Shown piece by piece: positions 35,635 to 44,554 of a DNA stretch of 64,000 nt. This DNA is from Hahella ganghwensis DSM 17046 (GTDB taxonomy: Bacteria; Pseudomonadota; Gammaproteobacteria; Pseudomonadales; Oleiphilaceae). The DNA is taken from NCBI RefSeq assembly GCF_000376785.1, contig NZ_AQXX01000140.1:82273-146272 (forward strand), read 5' to 3'. Made by a program: the position numbers and the translations under genes. The stretch's first letter is position 1. Each line of letters opens with the position of its first letter. The notes beneath the pieces are model-generated. The model had not been told where the DNA came from. It ran no database searches and saw nothing but the letters and a program-made list of their open reading frames with translations.

Positions 35635-38574
35635 ATGTTCACAAACTTAAGACATAGTAAATCCGGAATGATGAAGTCAGCGCTTTGCGCAGGCCTCATT
35701 GCCGCCTCCCAGATTGCCTGGGGTGTGGATTGTAGCCAGGTCTCCGGGCCCTGGCAGGAAGGAGATACCTTCACCGCCGGCCAGTACGTCACCTACAACG
35801 CCGGAATTTATGAAGCTTTGACTACCCACACAGCCTATCCGGGCACTGGTTGGACACCGGAAGTCGGATCACTCTGGCGTTACGAAGAACCTGATCACTG
35901 CAGCGGCGGAGACAATGGCGGTGATGACGGTGGTGATAATGGCGGAGACGATGGAGATAACGGTGGAGACGACGGCAATACCGGCGATCTTACCGGCACC
36001 AAGTTCGTCCCCTATTTTTATTCCTGGAGCCTTCAAAATTCCTCTTACTGGCTGAATGACATCAGTCAGATGCCGGCGAATGTAGATCACGTTCTGATGG
36101 CTTTCGCCTTGGCCTATGGTGACGAAATCAAGCTGCAGTCAGACGACGCCAATGAACTGACCAGGCAAATCAATGCAGCCCGCCAGAAAGGCGTAAAAGT
36201 CGGTGTTTCAACCGGCGGAGCGACTGCCGGCTATCTGACCGATATGCCCGGAACTGCCCAGGAAGTTGCCACCAAGTTCGTGAACTTCATCCAGGACAAT
36301 CACTTTGACTTTATCGACGTGGACTTCGAGGGGTCCTACACCGAGAACCCGGCTGCAGTCGATAAGATGGTCGCCATCATGGCCGAAGTGCGCAAGCAAC
36401 TACCCAACCACGACATTACCCTGACCGTCCCCAGCTATGGCGGCGAATATGGTCTGTCTGACTCAGTCATCGGCATGGCGAAAAAAATGTACCAGGCAGA
36501 TGCCCTAACTGCCGTCACGGCCATGTCATTCGATTACTACAGCCTTAACCGGGACGTTTATCAGGCAGCGAAAGTATCTGTCGGCATGATCGCCAAGGAG
36601 ATTACCGGTGAATGCTCAGAACCGGTTGCCAGAGACTGTGCCTCAGGCTTCGATAATTTCCCGAAAGCCCGCAACATGTATGGCATCATCAGCATGATCG
36701 GTATGGCGGATGACAGCCATGTGACCTCGATTGAAGAGCAGAAGAACCAGGCAACCTTTGCCCGCGAGAATGGTCTTTACTCGATCGGTTTCTGGGCAAT
36801 CAGTCGTGACCAGGGCCAGAACTGTAATGGCGGCCTTGATCTGTGTTCAGGTATCGATTCCCCCGCAGGTGCCTTCACTCAAGCCACACTGGAAGGTCTG
36901 AACGCCACTGACGGCAATGACAACGGTGGAGACACAGGTGGCGATGATGGTGGTGATACCGGCGGAGATAACGGGGACACTGGCGGCGATACCGGTGGAG
37001 ATAATGGGGACAACGGCGGTGATACCGGAGGAGACTCTGGTGGTGATTCCGGCGACTGCGATACCACCGCGCCCGAGTGGAGTGCTTCGGAAACCTATAC
37101 CCAAGGTATGCAGGTCTACTACGATGGCGCCATCTACAGTGCTAAATGGTGGACAAAGGGCAATGTACCCGGCTCAAGCCAATGGGGTCCATGGGAGCTG
37201 GTAGACGATTCCGGCTGCCCGGGTGACGGCGGAGATGATGGTGGTGATAACGGCGGTGACGATAACGGCAACGATGATGACGTCGATACCACCGGCTGGC
37301 CAAAACCTCTGTACGAGAACAACAAGCCTTATGAAAACACTACTGGCAGCGTTGTTGGCACCTACTTCGTTGAATGGGGCGTTTATGGCCGTAACTTCCC
37401 GGTGGAAAAAATTCCCGCGCGTAACCTGACCCACCTTCTGTATGCTTTTATTGCAGTCTGTGGGCCCAATGAATCTCTGCGAATCGCCAACCCACAAGGC
37501 CATTCGGTACTGATGAATGAGTGCAGCGATCAACAGGATTACACAGTCACGATCCACGACCGCTTTGCCGCACTGGAAAAAAGCTATCCAGGCGACAAAT
37601 GGGATGATCCAATCCGTGGAAACTTCGGCCAACTGCGCCGCCTGAAAAAGACTCATCCAGATATCACCATCCTGCCTTCCATTGGTGGCTGGACCCTGTC
37701 TGACCCATTCCACTATTTTGCCAACGACCCTCAAAAACGTGCTGTTTTCGTGGATTCCGTCATCGACTTCCTGAAAACCTACAAGTTCTTTGACGGTGTG
37801 GATATCGATTGGGAGTATCCCGGTGGTGGCGGAGCCAATCCCGACCTTGGCTTGCCACAGGATCGCGATGGTTATGCAGAGCTGATGCACGACCTGCGTG
37901 CAGCCCTGGATACCCTGGAAGCTGAAACCGGACGCGAATATCAGCTGACTTCAGCTGTGGGTGCCGCGCCCAGCAAGATTGACTCAGTCAATTACTCCAA
38001 CGCCGTACAGTACATGGACTATATCTTTGCCATGACTTACGACTACTACGGTGCCTGGAATAACGAACTGGGCCACCAGACCGGTATCTACCCGGCTGAT
38101 CACGAAATCCATGAAGGTTTCAGCGCTGAAGCCACCCTGGACAACCTGATGGCGGCCGGCGTTCCTGCCAACAAACTGGTAATTGGTGCCGCCATGTATG
38201 GACGCGGTTGGAAAGGTGTATCCGGCGGGACAGAAACTGACCCATTCGTAGGCACCGGTGGCGGTAAACATGCCGGCACCTGGGAAGACGGAGTCCTGGA
38301 TTACCGTGCGATTGAGCAGAACATGCTGGGTGGTGCCAACGGCCAGGGTGTTAACGGCTATAAGTATTTCTATGACGAATCAGCCGAAGCTCCTTATCTG
38401 TGGAACTACTCCAACGGCTCCCTGATTACCTTTGATAACGCTCGTTCTGTCAAAGCCAAGGGACAGTATGTCCGGAATAATGGATTCGCCGGCATATTCA
38501 GCTGGGAAATCGATGCGGACAACGGCAATATCCTGAATGCGATCCATGAAGGACTTGGCCATCCGCAGCAATAG
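35635..38574 (+). CDS. Bimodular secreted chitinase with two GH18 domains and two chitin-binding modules
   Basis: This 979-residue exported chitinase is organised as: signal peptide (to about 30), CBM5/12 chitin-binding module (33-89), Gly-Asp linker, GH18 domain A (about 121-420), long Gly-Asp linker, CBM5/12 module (475-528), linker, GH18 domain B (about 570-975). Both catalytic signatures are intact: FDFIDVDFE with Glu232 and FDGVDIDWE with Glu727. Domain A belongs to a different GH18 subgroup from domain B, suggesting complementary cleavage modes such as exo plus endo. A strong terminator follows. It is divergent from the amylase and adjacent to a chemoreceptor gene, fitting a polysaccharide-seeking lifestyle. 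Confidence 0.95.
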   Translation: MFTNLRHSKSGMMKSALCAGLIAASQIAWGVDCSQVSGPWQEGDTFTAGQYVTYNAGIYEALTTHTAYPGTGWTPEVGSLWRYEEPDHCSGGDNGGDDGGDNGGDDGDNGGDDGNTGDLTGTKFVPYFYSWSLQNSSYWLNDISQMPANVDHVLMAFALAYGDEIKLQSDDANELTRQINAARQKGVKVGVSTGGATAGYLTDMPGTAQEVATKFVNFIQDNHFDFIDVDFEGSYTENPAAVDKMVAIMAEVRKQLPNHDITLTVPSYGGEYGLSDSVIGMAKKMYQADALTAVTAMSFDYYSLNRDVYQAAKVSVGMIAKEITGECSEPVARDCASGFDNFPKARNMYGIISMIGMADDSHVTSIEEQKNQATFARENGLYSIGFWAISRDQGQNCNGGLDLCSGIDSPAGAFTQATLEGLNATDGNDNGGDTGGDDGGDTGGDNGDTGGDTGGDNGDNGGDTGGDSGGDSGDCDTTAPEWSASETYTQGMQVYYDGAIYSAKWWTKGNVPGSSQWGPWELVDDSGCPGDGGDDGGDNGGDDNGNDDDVDTTGWPKPLYENNKPYENTTGSVVGTYFVEWGVYGRNFPVEKIPARNLTHLLYAFIAVCGPNESLRIANPQGHSVLMNECSDQQDYTVTIHDRFAALEKSYPGDKWDDPIRGNFGQLRRLKKTHPDITILPSIGGWTLSDPFHYFANDPQKRAVFVDSVIDFLKTYKFFDGVDIDWEYPGGGGANPDLGLPQDRDGYAELMHDLRAALDTLEAETGREYQLTSAVGAAPSKIDSVNYSNAVQYMDYIFAMTYDYYGAWNNELGHQTGIYPADHEIHEGFSAEATLDNLMAAGVPANKLVIGAAMYGRGWKGVSGGTETDPFVGTGGGKHAGTWEDGVLDYRAIEQNMLGGANGQGVNGYKYFYDESAEAPYLWNYSNGSLITFDNARSVKAKGQYVRNNGFAGIFSWEIDADNGNILNAIHEGLGHPQQ
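36913..37056 (+). repeat. Gly-Asp-rich linker-coding repeat in the chitinase gene
   Basis: About 48 codons of GGD/GDN/GDT/GDS units join GH18 domain A to the second chitin-binding module. Shorter versions lie at 35905-35988 and 37219-37281. Such DNA is repetitive and prone to length change; the antisense open frames over it are artefacts. Confidence 0.75.
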
Positions 38575-38603
38575 CACCAAAAGAACATAAGCGGTAACAA
38601 ACC

Positions 38604-38638
38604 ACGGAGATACCGACTCGTCCCGGTGTCTCCGTTTT
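38604..38638 (+). terminator. Rho-independent terminator of the chitinase gene
   Basis: Twelve-bp arms (ACGGAGATACCG at 38604-38615 and CGGTGTCTCCGT at 38624-38635, one wobble) around an 8-base loop, followed by TTTT. Confidence 0.88.
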
Positions 38639-39002
38639 CGCCCACCCTCCATCGATCAGCGCAATTCCACCTACCCTTGCCTTCCCTTTCAGTGAACACT
38701 TGATCTTCGTTCATGCCCGACAACGAAATTCAAACTGCTTAAACTCAATGCCAACGCCTTGTCGCTTTTCATCCAGTGTCTACACTTAACTTTGTCGTCC
38801 TCTCATTTTGGGGCAATCCTCGGGAGTATAAAAAACTTTGGCGAAGACGCTAAAGCAAGGCAAAAAGTTGGCCTGGCAAAAAAAAACTGAAAGAAAGTGC
38901 AGTTGAGTCGGGATAAATAAACACTTTATCCAACTTCTGACGTATCAATGGCAACACAGATGTTTTTCTGTGAGTCCCTAGATTAACCGGAGACAAATAT
39001 CC
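38639..39002 (+). other. Leader region of the chemoreceptor gene
   Basis: This 364-bp spacer contains an A-rich structured stretch at about 38810-38880 (GGCAATCC, then GACGCTAAAGC) that loosely recalls the conserved core of cyclic di-GMP class I riboswitches, and a small hairpin GGATAAA/TTTATCC at 38911-38931. Neither is certain. No gene is present; the open frames on the minus strand are shadows. Confidence 0.35.
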
Positions 39003-40646
39003 ATGAGCTGGTATCACAACCTTTCCATAAAAATAAAGCTAATTGGACTAGTGTGTATTTTACTGCTCCTGCTATTTCTGAACTCAGGATTTGCCATCGT
39101 CACCATGACAGGGATTGGAAAAAAACTGACTGAAGTCGTAGAAGCCGATATACCTCTAACGGAAATACTGACAACGATTACCATCCACCAACTTGAACAG
39201 GCTGTAGCCTTTGAAAAGGCTCTTCATCTCTCCAACGCGGCTGACGTTCAGGCAAGTCAGAATCGCTTCGACAAGCTGACATCAACCATCCAGCAAGAAT
39301 TCAAAGAAGCAAATTCATTGGTTAACTCTGCGCTCTCAACCATTGAAACCCAGGAAGCCCTGCAGCAGTTCAAATCAGTCCAGACCAAACTGAACAATAT
39401 CGAAGGGATCTATCTGAATTACATCAGGCATGTCAAAGAACTCTTCGGTGCCGGTGCCAACGCCGATAAAAATCTGCTTCTAACCACTGAAGGCGAGCAG
39501 AAAAGGCTGGATCAGCAGCTGTCATCACTGGTCCGGGAAATCAGTGGGTTTACCGAGAAAAGTGCGCTGACTGCCAGGGACAAGGAAATCGCCGCCGTCA
39601 AAGTACTGTGGATCATCAGCCTGATCAGCACAGTGTTCGGGTTGGTATTGGGTTGGCTGATTGCCAGTGCTATTGTCAAAGCCATCAGACAATCAATTAC
39701 CATCGCCTCCGGAGACCTGAAGCAGGAAATACAGGTCACCAGCAAAGACGAGATTGGTGAGTTGCTCAACGCCATGAACGGAATGCGTAAAAAGTTACTG
39801 GACATGCTGGGCGCGATCAGCTCGACAACCGATGAGCTTTCTTCCGCTTCAGAGGAACTCTCTGTCATTACGGAACAGACTGGCAAGATCATTAACCAGC
39901 AGCAGCACGAAACCGAACAGGTCGCTTCCGCCATGAATGAAATGACCGCCACCGTTCAGGATGTGGCAGGCAACATCCATGCGACAGCAGGCGCAGCCAG
40001 CGAAGCCAATCAGCATTCCCAGACCGGACAGGATGTCGTCGCCAAAGCGGTTGAACAGATTAACGAGCTGGCCATGCAAATTGAACGCTCTGCTCACACC
40101 TTCGAGCAGGTGGAGACTCATAGCACGGAAATCAATTCCATCGTTGAAGTGATCAACGGCATCGCAGAGCAGACTAACCTGCTGGCGCTTAACGCTGCCA
40201 TCGAAGCGGCCAGAGCCGGAGAGCAGGGTCGTGGATTTGCTGTCGTGGCTGATGAGGTCAGGGCTCTGGCGGCGCGAACTCAGGAATCCACCGAAAAGAT
40301 CAACGAAATGATCTGTAAACTGCAGGAAGGATCACGGGAAGCCGTCAAGGTCATGGAAGAAAGCCGCCAGCAGGCAAAGTCCGCTGTCGATTACGCACAG
40401 AACTCAACCACTCTGCTGTCCACCATTGTCGAGTCCGTGAGTCGGATCACAGATATGAGTACCCAAATCGCCAGTGCAGCGGAACAACAGGCTCAAGTGC
40501 TGGAAGGGCTGAACCGAAATATCGATCAAATCAACGAAATGGCAACGGAAACGTCCACCAGCACGGCACATACGACATCTGCCAGCCAGGATCTTGCCCG
40601 TATGGCGAGTAATCTACAGGCCCTGGTGAATCAATTTTCCACTTGA
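39003..40646 (+). CDS. Methyl-accepting chemotaxis protein
   Basis: This 547-residue chemoreceptor has a first span (about 11-31), a periplasmic helical sensor of about 165 residues of four-helix-bundle type, a second span (about 198-222, [20 protein letters not shown]), a HAMP domain, and a long signalling coiled coil. The hairpin tip contains [20 protein letters not shown] and [18 protein letters not shown], which contacts CheA and CheW. Adaptation sites flank it. The ligand is unknown; location beside the chitinase invites the idea of sensing sugars or chitin products. There is no CheR-binding pentapeptide at the C-terminus. Confidence 0.94.
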   Translation: MSWYHNLSIKIKLIGLVCILLLLLFLNSGFAIVTMTGIGKKLTEVVEADIPLTEILTTITIHQLEQAVAFEKALHLSNAADVQASQNRFDKLTSTIQQEFKEANSLVNSALSTIETQEALQQFKSVQTKLNNIEGIYLNYIRHVKELFGAGANADKNLLLTTEGEQKRLDQQLSSLVREISGFTEKSALTARDKEIAAVKVLWIISLISTVFGLVLGWLIASAIVKAIRQSITIASGDLKQEIQVTSKDEIGELLNAMNGMRKKLLDMLGAISSTTDELSSASEELSVITEQTGKIINQQQHETEQVASAMNEMTATVQDVAGNIHATAGAASEANQHSQTGQDVVAKAVEQINELAMQIERSAHTFEQVETHSTEINSIVEVINGIAEQTNLLALNAAIEAARAGEQGRGFAVVADEVRALAARTQESTEKINEMICKLQEGSREAVKVMEESRQQAKSAVDYAQNSTTLLSTIVESVSRITDMSTQIASAAEQQAQVLEGLNRNIDQINEMATETSTSTAHTTSASQDLARMASNLQALVNQFST

Positions 40647-40666
40647 TAGGTTTTCAACATCATGCA

Positions 40667-40943
40667 TCAGGCTTTAGCAGCGAGCAGGACGCCGCTGCAA
40701 GCCATGATGCCACCGGCCGTACGGTTGACATTGCGCCGGGCTCGCTTGCTTGCCAGCATCTGTCGGGTTTTGCCCGTTGCATAAGCATACCCCAGCATGC
40801 CCCCCCCCAATCGCTACGGTGGCGATCAACATAATGATGAAGTATGTTGAGATGTCATCGTTAATCTCAACTGGCTCTGGGTTGTTAATACTGAGAACTC
40901 TATCACGAAGGGACAACAAAAAAAGGGTTACAGAGTTTGACAC
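40667..40943 (-). pseudogene. Truncated, frameshifted LysE/RhtB-family exporter
   Basis: On the minus strand the residues YFIIMLIATVAIGGG run up to a tract of nine G (plus-strand C at 40800-40808). One base back in frame, the sequence continues MLGYAYATGKTRQML and RNVNRTAGGIMACSGVLLAA before a TGA at 40669-40667. Together these are the last part of a LysE/RhtB amino-acid exporter. Eight G would restore the frame. The N-terminal two thirds are absent, so the gene is dead even if the tract were corrected. The 5' boundary is approximate. Confidence 0.7.
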
Positions 40944-41341
40944 TGTTCAGCCAGATAACGCGCTTTCACATAAAACCGAATACCTTCCGGCTCCAGTTGA
41001 ACAGGATCAAAGTTAAACAAATAGGGCGAGCCGTAAAGGCAGAGGCTTTCCCCGGAATTGACCGCTTCAGCGATCAGGTCGGAGACTTCAAGGTTGTTTG
41101 AGGCAGGAACAATGACGCGCTCAACCAGGGTTACATCGGTTGCCGCTTCCACTTTCAGGTGATAGCAATTCTCACAGGCATGCTGGAGATACCTGACCTT
41201 CACGATCTGATCCTCACCCTTGATGTTCAGTGTGGCGAAAACGGCCATTGCGAATACCGCCAACCACGCACCTACCTGGGCGATTGACCAGGAATCCTGA
41301 TTTACCGATTCACCGGACTGCGCTGCCAACACCTGTTTCAC
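40928..41341 (-). CDS. Hypothetical single-span membrane protein
   Basis: This 137-residue protein has one predicted span (about 21-40, AQVGAWLAVFAMAVFATLNI) and an exported tail that includes CENC (a CxxC pair) and a later cysteine. No family is recognised. The start is a GTG at 41341 without a clear ribosome site, so the true N-terminus could be elsewhere. The tail composition is plausible for a small periplasmic domain. It overlaps the decayed LysE remnant by a few bases. Confidence 0.5.
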   Translation of the reverse strand: MKQVLAAQSGESVNQDSWSIAQVGAWLAVFAMAVFATLNIKGEDQIVKVRYLQHACENCYHLKVEAATDVTLVERVIVPASNNLEVSDLIAEAVNSGESLCLYGSPYLFNFDPVQLEPEGIRFYVKARYLAEQCQTL

Positions 41342-41575
41342 CTGATAACGTCGAGCCTAAGGTTTTCCGCATTCTCCAGATTGGTTGGCTGACCCTCAAT
41401 CGGTAGGATCGTCTATGGCGATCGGACTATTGATCTCTCGAAAAGATTGAATCAACTATCGGCACCGAAGTCAAAAACTGTCCCCGACGTCACATTCCTG
41501 TCGTATGCAAAGGATATATATTGGTTCCGCAACATAAGTAATCACTTACAAGGAACTTCAAAGGAATAGAATAAG

Positions 41576-42412
41576 ATGAATAATAGCATTCCCCTGACGG
41601 CCCGACTTTCCGCTTTACGACTCACCGTCTTACCTGTCATGACCTGCACTGTCCTGGCTTTGCTCATCACCCATCACGCCCAGGCAAGTGATTTTGCCAA
41701 ACTGGACGAAGCATTACCGCCCAACGGCGTGATCAACAACCTAGAACCCGTATTTGATTTTGATGGTGACGGCTGCCTTCCAAGCGCAGGTATCAGCCGT
41801 AGCGGCGAACAAAATGCCGGACTGAAAACTTCCGGTACCATCACCGGCGGCTGCCGTTCAGGCAATTTCCTGCTGACTTCCAATACACTGCACCGTTATG
41901 TGTGCAAAACCAGCAACGGAGACACCTATTGTGGACACTTCTATGCCCTGTATTTTGAAAAAGATCAGGTGTTCCACTATTTTGGAGGCGGACATCGACA
42001 TGATTGGGAACACGCTGCCGTATGGACGAAAAATGGTGTTGTCACTCATGGCAGCTACAGTGCCCATGGCGACTTGTTCACCAAACCTGCATCTGAGCTC
42101 CCGTTTGAAAACGGCCACCTGAAAATTGTCTATCACAAAGATGGCATCACCACGCATGCCATGCGCTTTGCCAAAAGTAATGAATATGCCGAAAACCCCT
42201 ATGGATCATTTCTGACACCAACCATCATCAGTTGGTATCAAGTCACTGGAGACGGCCTAGATAACGAGGCAATGCGCCAGCGGCTGAACAGCTACGACTA
42301 TGGCTCAGCAACCATTCCCATGAAGGACAGCAACTTCCTGAACAATATCAACGAATACAAACCTTCTGGTTATCCGACATTTACCAGCTCAGATGTCACT
42401 GCTTCGCAATAA
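41576..42412 (+). CDS. NLP-family (NPP1) cytolysin
   Basis: This 278-residue secreted protein belongs to the necrosis- and ethylene-inducing peptide 1-like family. A signal peptide (cleavage near AQA-SD, residue 37) precedes a domain with the family heptapeptide GHRHDWE at residues 139-145, the metal-binding and lytic centre. Other conserved parts are FDFDGDGCLPSAGISRSGEQ, the cysteine in GGCRSGN, and FYALYFEKDQ. In known members the protein binds plant-type glycosyl inositol phosphoryl ceramides and lyses membranes, but many microbial NLPs are non-toxic. AAAGGA precedes the ATG. A frame-shifted coding-like tail follows the stop. Confidence 0.9.
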   Translation: MNNSIPLTARLSALRLTVLPVMTCTVLALLITHHAQASDFAKLDEALPPNGVINNLEPVFDFDGDGCLPSAGISRSGEQNAGLKTSGTITGGCRSGNFLLTSNTLHRYVCKTSNGDTYCGHFYALYFEKDQVFHYFGGGHRHDWEHAAVWTKNGVVTHGSYSAHGDLFTKPASELPFENGHLKIVYHKDGITTHAMRFAKSNEYAENPYGSFLTPTIISWYQVTGDGLDNEAMRQRLNSYDYGSATIPMKDSNFLNNINEYKPSGYPTFTSSDVTASQ

Positions 42413-42546
42413 CAGACAGCCTGTATGCGCCAGAGCATGCTGCCGATAGCGATCCAGGCCCGGGCGCCGACTATGACATGTTTATGCAGATCTTCTCCAA
42501 AGCCTGAAAATTTTGACATCTCTGGCAGTTGCCAAGCGACTGCCTC

Positions 42547-42570
42547 AAAGCGCTCGATATCGGGCGCTTT
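42547..42570. terminator. Bidirectional hairpin between NLP gene and the convergent gene
   Basis: AAAGCGC (42547-42553) and GCGCTTT (42564-42570) form a 7-bp stem with a 10-base loop in the gap between two convergent genes. The following T-run is short, so strength is uncertain. Confidence 0.6.
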
Positions 42571-42582
42571 TGATATGAGTTG

Positions 42583-43155
42583 TTACCACCATCCTTTTTT
42601 ACGAGCGAGCTCTTTCTGGTGCTGCTTTTCAATTTGCTGGAAGATCTCCTGCTGCAAAGAAGAGTACTGAGGATGTTTAGCGAAATACGGGCCTAGCCAA
42701 CCCTCTTCATGAGTGAATGCCATAGTCCATGCGAGATTTTCCGGGAAGACATAGTAATCTGATAATGAACAGCTTGTCGGCTTGGCATCAGTCAACACTG
42801 CACAGCCACCTGTATTAGGCATGATCACATAAAGTGTCGCTTCGTGTTGTCCATAGGCAGCACGAGCTTCTTCTCCAGACACACTGGGATAGCCTCCACC
42901 ACTGAATATGTGCCATTTAAACGCTTTTGTATTGTAACCTTGCTCATTCTTGCAATAGACCGACATCCAGTCTCTTCCAACTTGCCTGGATTGGTTAAGG
43001 TCAAATGTCTTTACCACCTTACCAGGGCCAAAATCGAATTCAATCTCCACTCTACCAAGACCTTTAAAACCGATAACTAATTGATGCAGCTTATCATTCG
43101 CTCCTGTCCAGCTCATATTCATAAATGAGAATTTGACTAATTTCTCACCAACCAA
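42583..43155 (-). CDS. Hypothetical protein with tryptophan- and lysine-rich C-terminus
   Basis: This frame of 190 codons is not recognised. It shows mixed beta-rich sequence with three cysteines (MSVYCKNEQ, NTGGCAVL, TSCSLSDYY) and a helical charged tail ending ARKKGWW. The first possible start is a TTG at 43155, which sits inside the TetR-type operator; an ATG at 43122 (MNMSWTGANDK) is the safer start. Neither has a clear ribosome site. Its promoter would overlap the operator shared with the TetR operon. No function can be proposed. Confidence 0.6.
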   Translation of the reverse strand: MVGEKLVKFSFMNMSWTGANDKLHQLVIGFKGLGRVEIEFDFGPGKVVKTFDLNQSRQVGRDWMSVYCKNEQGYNTKAFKWHIFSGGGYPSVSGEEARAAYGQHEATLYVIMPNTGGCAVLTDAKPTSCSLSDYYVFPENLAWTMAFTHEEGWLGPYFAKHPQYSSLQQEIFQQIEKQHQKELARKKGWW

Positions 43156-43192
43156 TAAGTTAATCCCATTAACTTAATTTGATTAACTTATT
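43154..43192. promoter_or_regulatory. Inverted-repeat operator, probable TetR site
   Basis: AATAAGTTAATC (43154-43165) and its perfect complement GATTAACTTATT (43181-43192) are separated by 15 bp that contain a further half site ATTAACTTA. It lies directly before a two-gene operon whose second gene is a TetR regulator, and over the start of the divergent gene. Confidence 0.75.
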
Positions 43193-43209
43193 TGAAGGAG
43201 CAGGAAAGC

Positions 43210-43632
43210 ATGGCCAAACCATTGGACAAACATCGTACACTCGCTATCAGCGCTTTGCTCGGACTGGTCATGCTCAAGCTGATTATGCTGTCAGCCTTGT
43301 TCACTCAGACCATGCCTCATCCACCGGCATTTATCGCGCCAACTCTGGCTGCCTCAATGGCACTCAGTGCTCTCTGTATCGGACTGATATTGACAGGTTC
43401 ACGATGGCTTCCGACAGTCGCCGGGATCATCGCCCTGGAATCTTTATTATCATTTGGTCCACACAAACTTTATCCGGGTGAATCCCCTGCTTTCTTTGCA
43501 CAAACGCCTGCGGTCTATCCGGTGATCATTGTGGGCACAACACTCATCCTGGTGCTGATTGTGAATGTGTTTAAAATGAACCGGTTAATCAATTCCAGTC
43601 AGCCCCTGGAAGCCAGTGCCAGCAGGAGTTAA
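43210..43632 (+). CDS. Small four-span membrane protein, TetR-linked
   Basis: This 140-residue integral membrane protein has four likely spans (about 12-33, 42-62, 66-82 and 98-122). The ATG at 43210 follows AAGGAGCAGG; an upstream TTG is unlikely. It lies under a TetR-type operator, and its stop is directly before the regulator start, so the two form an operon. No family is recognised; the length and topology fit small DoxX-like or transport-related proteins, but that is only a resemblance. Confidence 0.75.
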   Translation: MAKPLDKHRTLAISALLGLVMLKLIMLSALFTQTMPHPPAFIAPTLAASMALSALCIGLILTGSRWLPTVAGIIALESLLSFGPHKLYPGESPAFFAQTPAVYPVIIVGTTLILVLIVNVFKMNRLINSSQPLEASASRS

Positions 43633-43633
43633 T

Positions 43634-44272
43634 GTGGCCCGCCCCCGCAAAGAAGACCAAATCGATATTCGCCAGGCAGCCCTCGAAGCGGCATTGAAAC
43701 TGGCAGAGCAACAAAGCCTGGACAGCCTGTCGCTGAAGGATGTGGCCGCCGCCGTGGGCTGTCGGACACCGGCACTTTACCGCTACTTTGCCAATAAAGA
43801 ATCTCTCCTGCTGGCAATTCACGATGAAGGGTTCAAGCTGTTGTACGCCTACAAGAATGAAGCGGCTATCAATGCCGGTGACAATCCCTTAGAGCGATTA
43901 CGCCTTGGCGGCCTGGCCTACATCCGTTTTGCCTTGGAAAACCCTGCACTATATGAACTCATGTTTCATCTGCCGGGACCCAGAAGAGCACTCAATGAAA
44001 GACTGCAGGAAAACCCTTTCTCACATGATGATGGCCTGCGCACTCTCTCATTTCTACAGGAAAGCATCCGGCAGTGTCAGGCAGCCGGATACCTTAAAGA
44101 AATACCTGTGGAGCTTGCCGCCTTTACACTCTGGTCCAGCGTTCATGGCATGGCTTCTTTGATCCTGCAGGGCCGGTCTCCCCTGGCACCTGATGGGGAA
44201 CACCAGAATAAAGATCCCATGCAGTTGGCTGAGGAGGCAGTTGACCTGATTATTCAACGCTTCACAGAATAA
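43634..44272 (+). CDS. TetR-family transcriptional repressor
   Basis: This 212-residue regulator has an N-terminal TetR helix-turn-helix (residues about 8-55): RQAALEAALKLAEQQSL, SLKDVAAAVGCRTPALYRYFANKESLL. The ligand-binding half (about 80-205) is of the TetR_C WHG type (ENPALYELMFHLPGP, TLWSSVHGMASLILQG). The start is a GTG at 43634 with AGGAG five bases upstream; the longer frame from 43616 runs into the preceding gene. It most likely represses its own operon through the inverted repeat at 43154-43192. The effector is unknown. Confidence 0.9.
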   Translation: MARPRKEDQIDIRQAALEAALKLAEQQSLDSLSLKDVAAAVGCRTPALYRYFANKESLLLAIHDEGFKLLYAYKNEAAINAGDNPLERLRLGGLAYIRFALENPALYELMFHLPGPRRALNERLQENPFSHDDGLRTLSFLQESIRQCQAAGYLKEIPVELAAFTLWSSVHGMASLILQGRSPLAPDGEHQNKDPMQLAEEAVDLIIQRFTE

Positions 44273-44431
44273 TCAGCGCAAAGCCAAAGACCGTGATTCT
44301 CAAAACACTTGCCTGCCAACAATTGCATATCATTTATTACACAAAAACTGTTTGTCGTTTCAATTAGCTAATAAATGGCGACGGTGGCTTACAACCCGAC
44401 CATGCTAACATCAACATTAAGGGACTAATCG

Positions 44432-44445
44432 TCGCGAATTCGCGA
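44432..44445. promoter_or_regulatory. 14-bp perfect palindrome
   Basis: TCGCGAATTCGCGA lies in the 282-bp gap before the gene at 44555. Possible operator; no regulator can be assigned. A looser inverted repeat ATTGCAG/CTGCAAT flanks 44461-44497. Confidence 0.4.
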
Positions 44446-44554
44446 TGGATGGAAAGTGGTATTGCAGAAGAGAGCTTACGACAGTTGATCCTGCAATAAA
44501 GCACTATGCCGCTGGCGGCGTGATATCGCTGGCTAAAAATGGAAGGGACGCTAT

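Noticed and set aside
36847..37325. Long antisense open frames over the chitinase Gly-Asp linkers, rich in Pro/Ser/Val
   Set aside because: Low-complexity shadows of the GGD repeat in the sense gene; no ribosome site or family.
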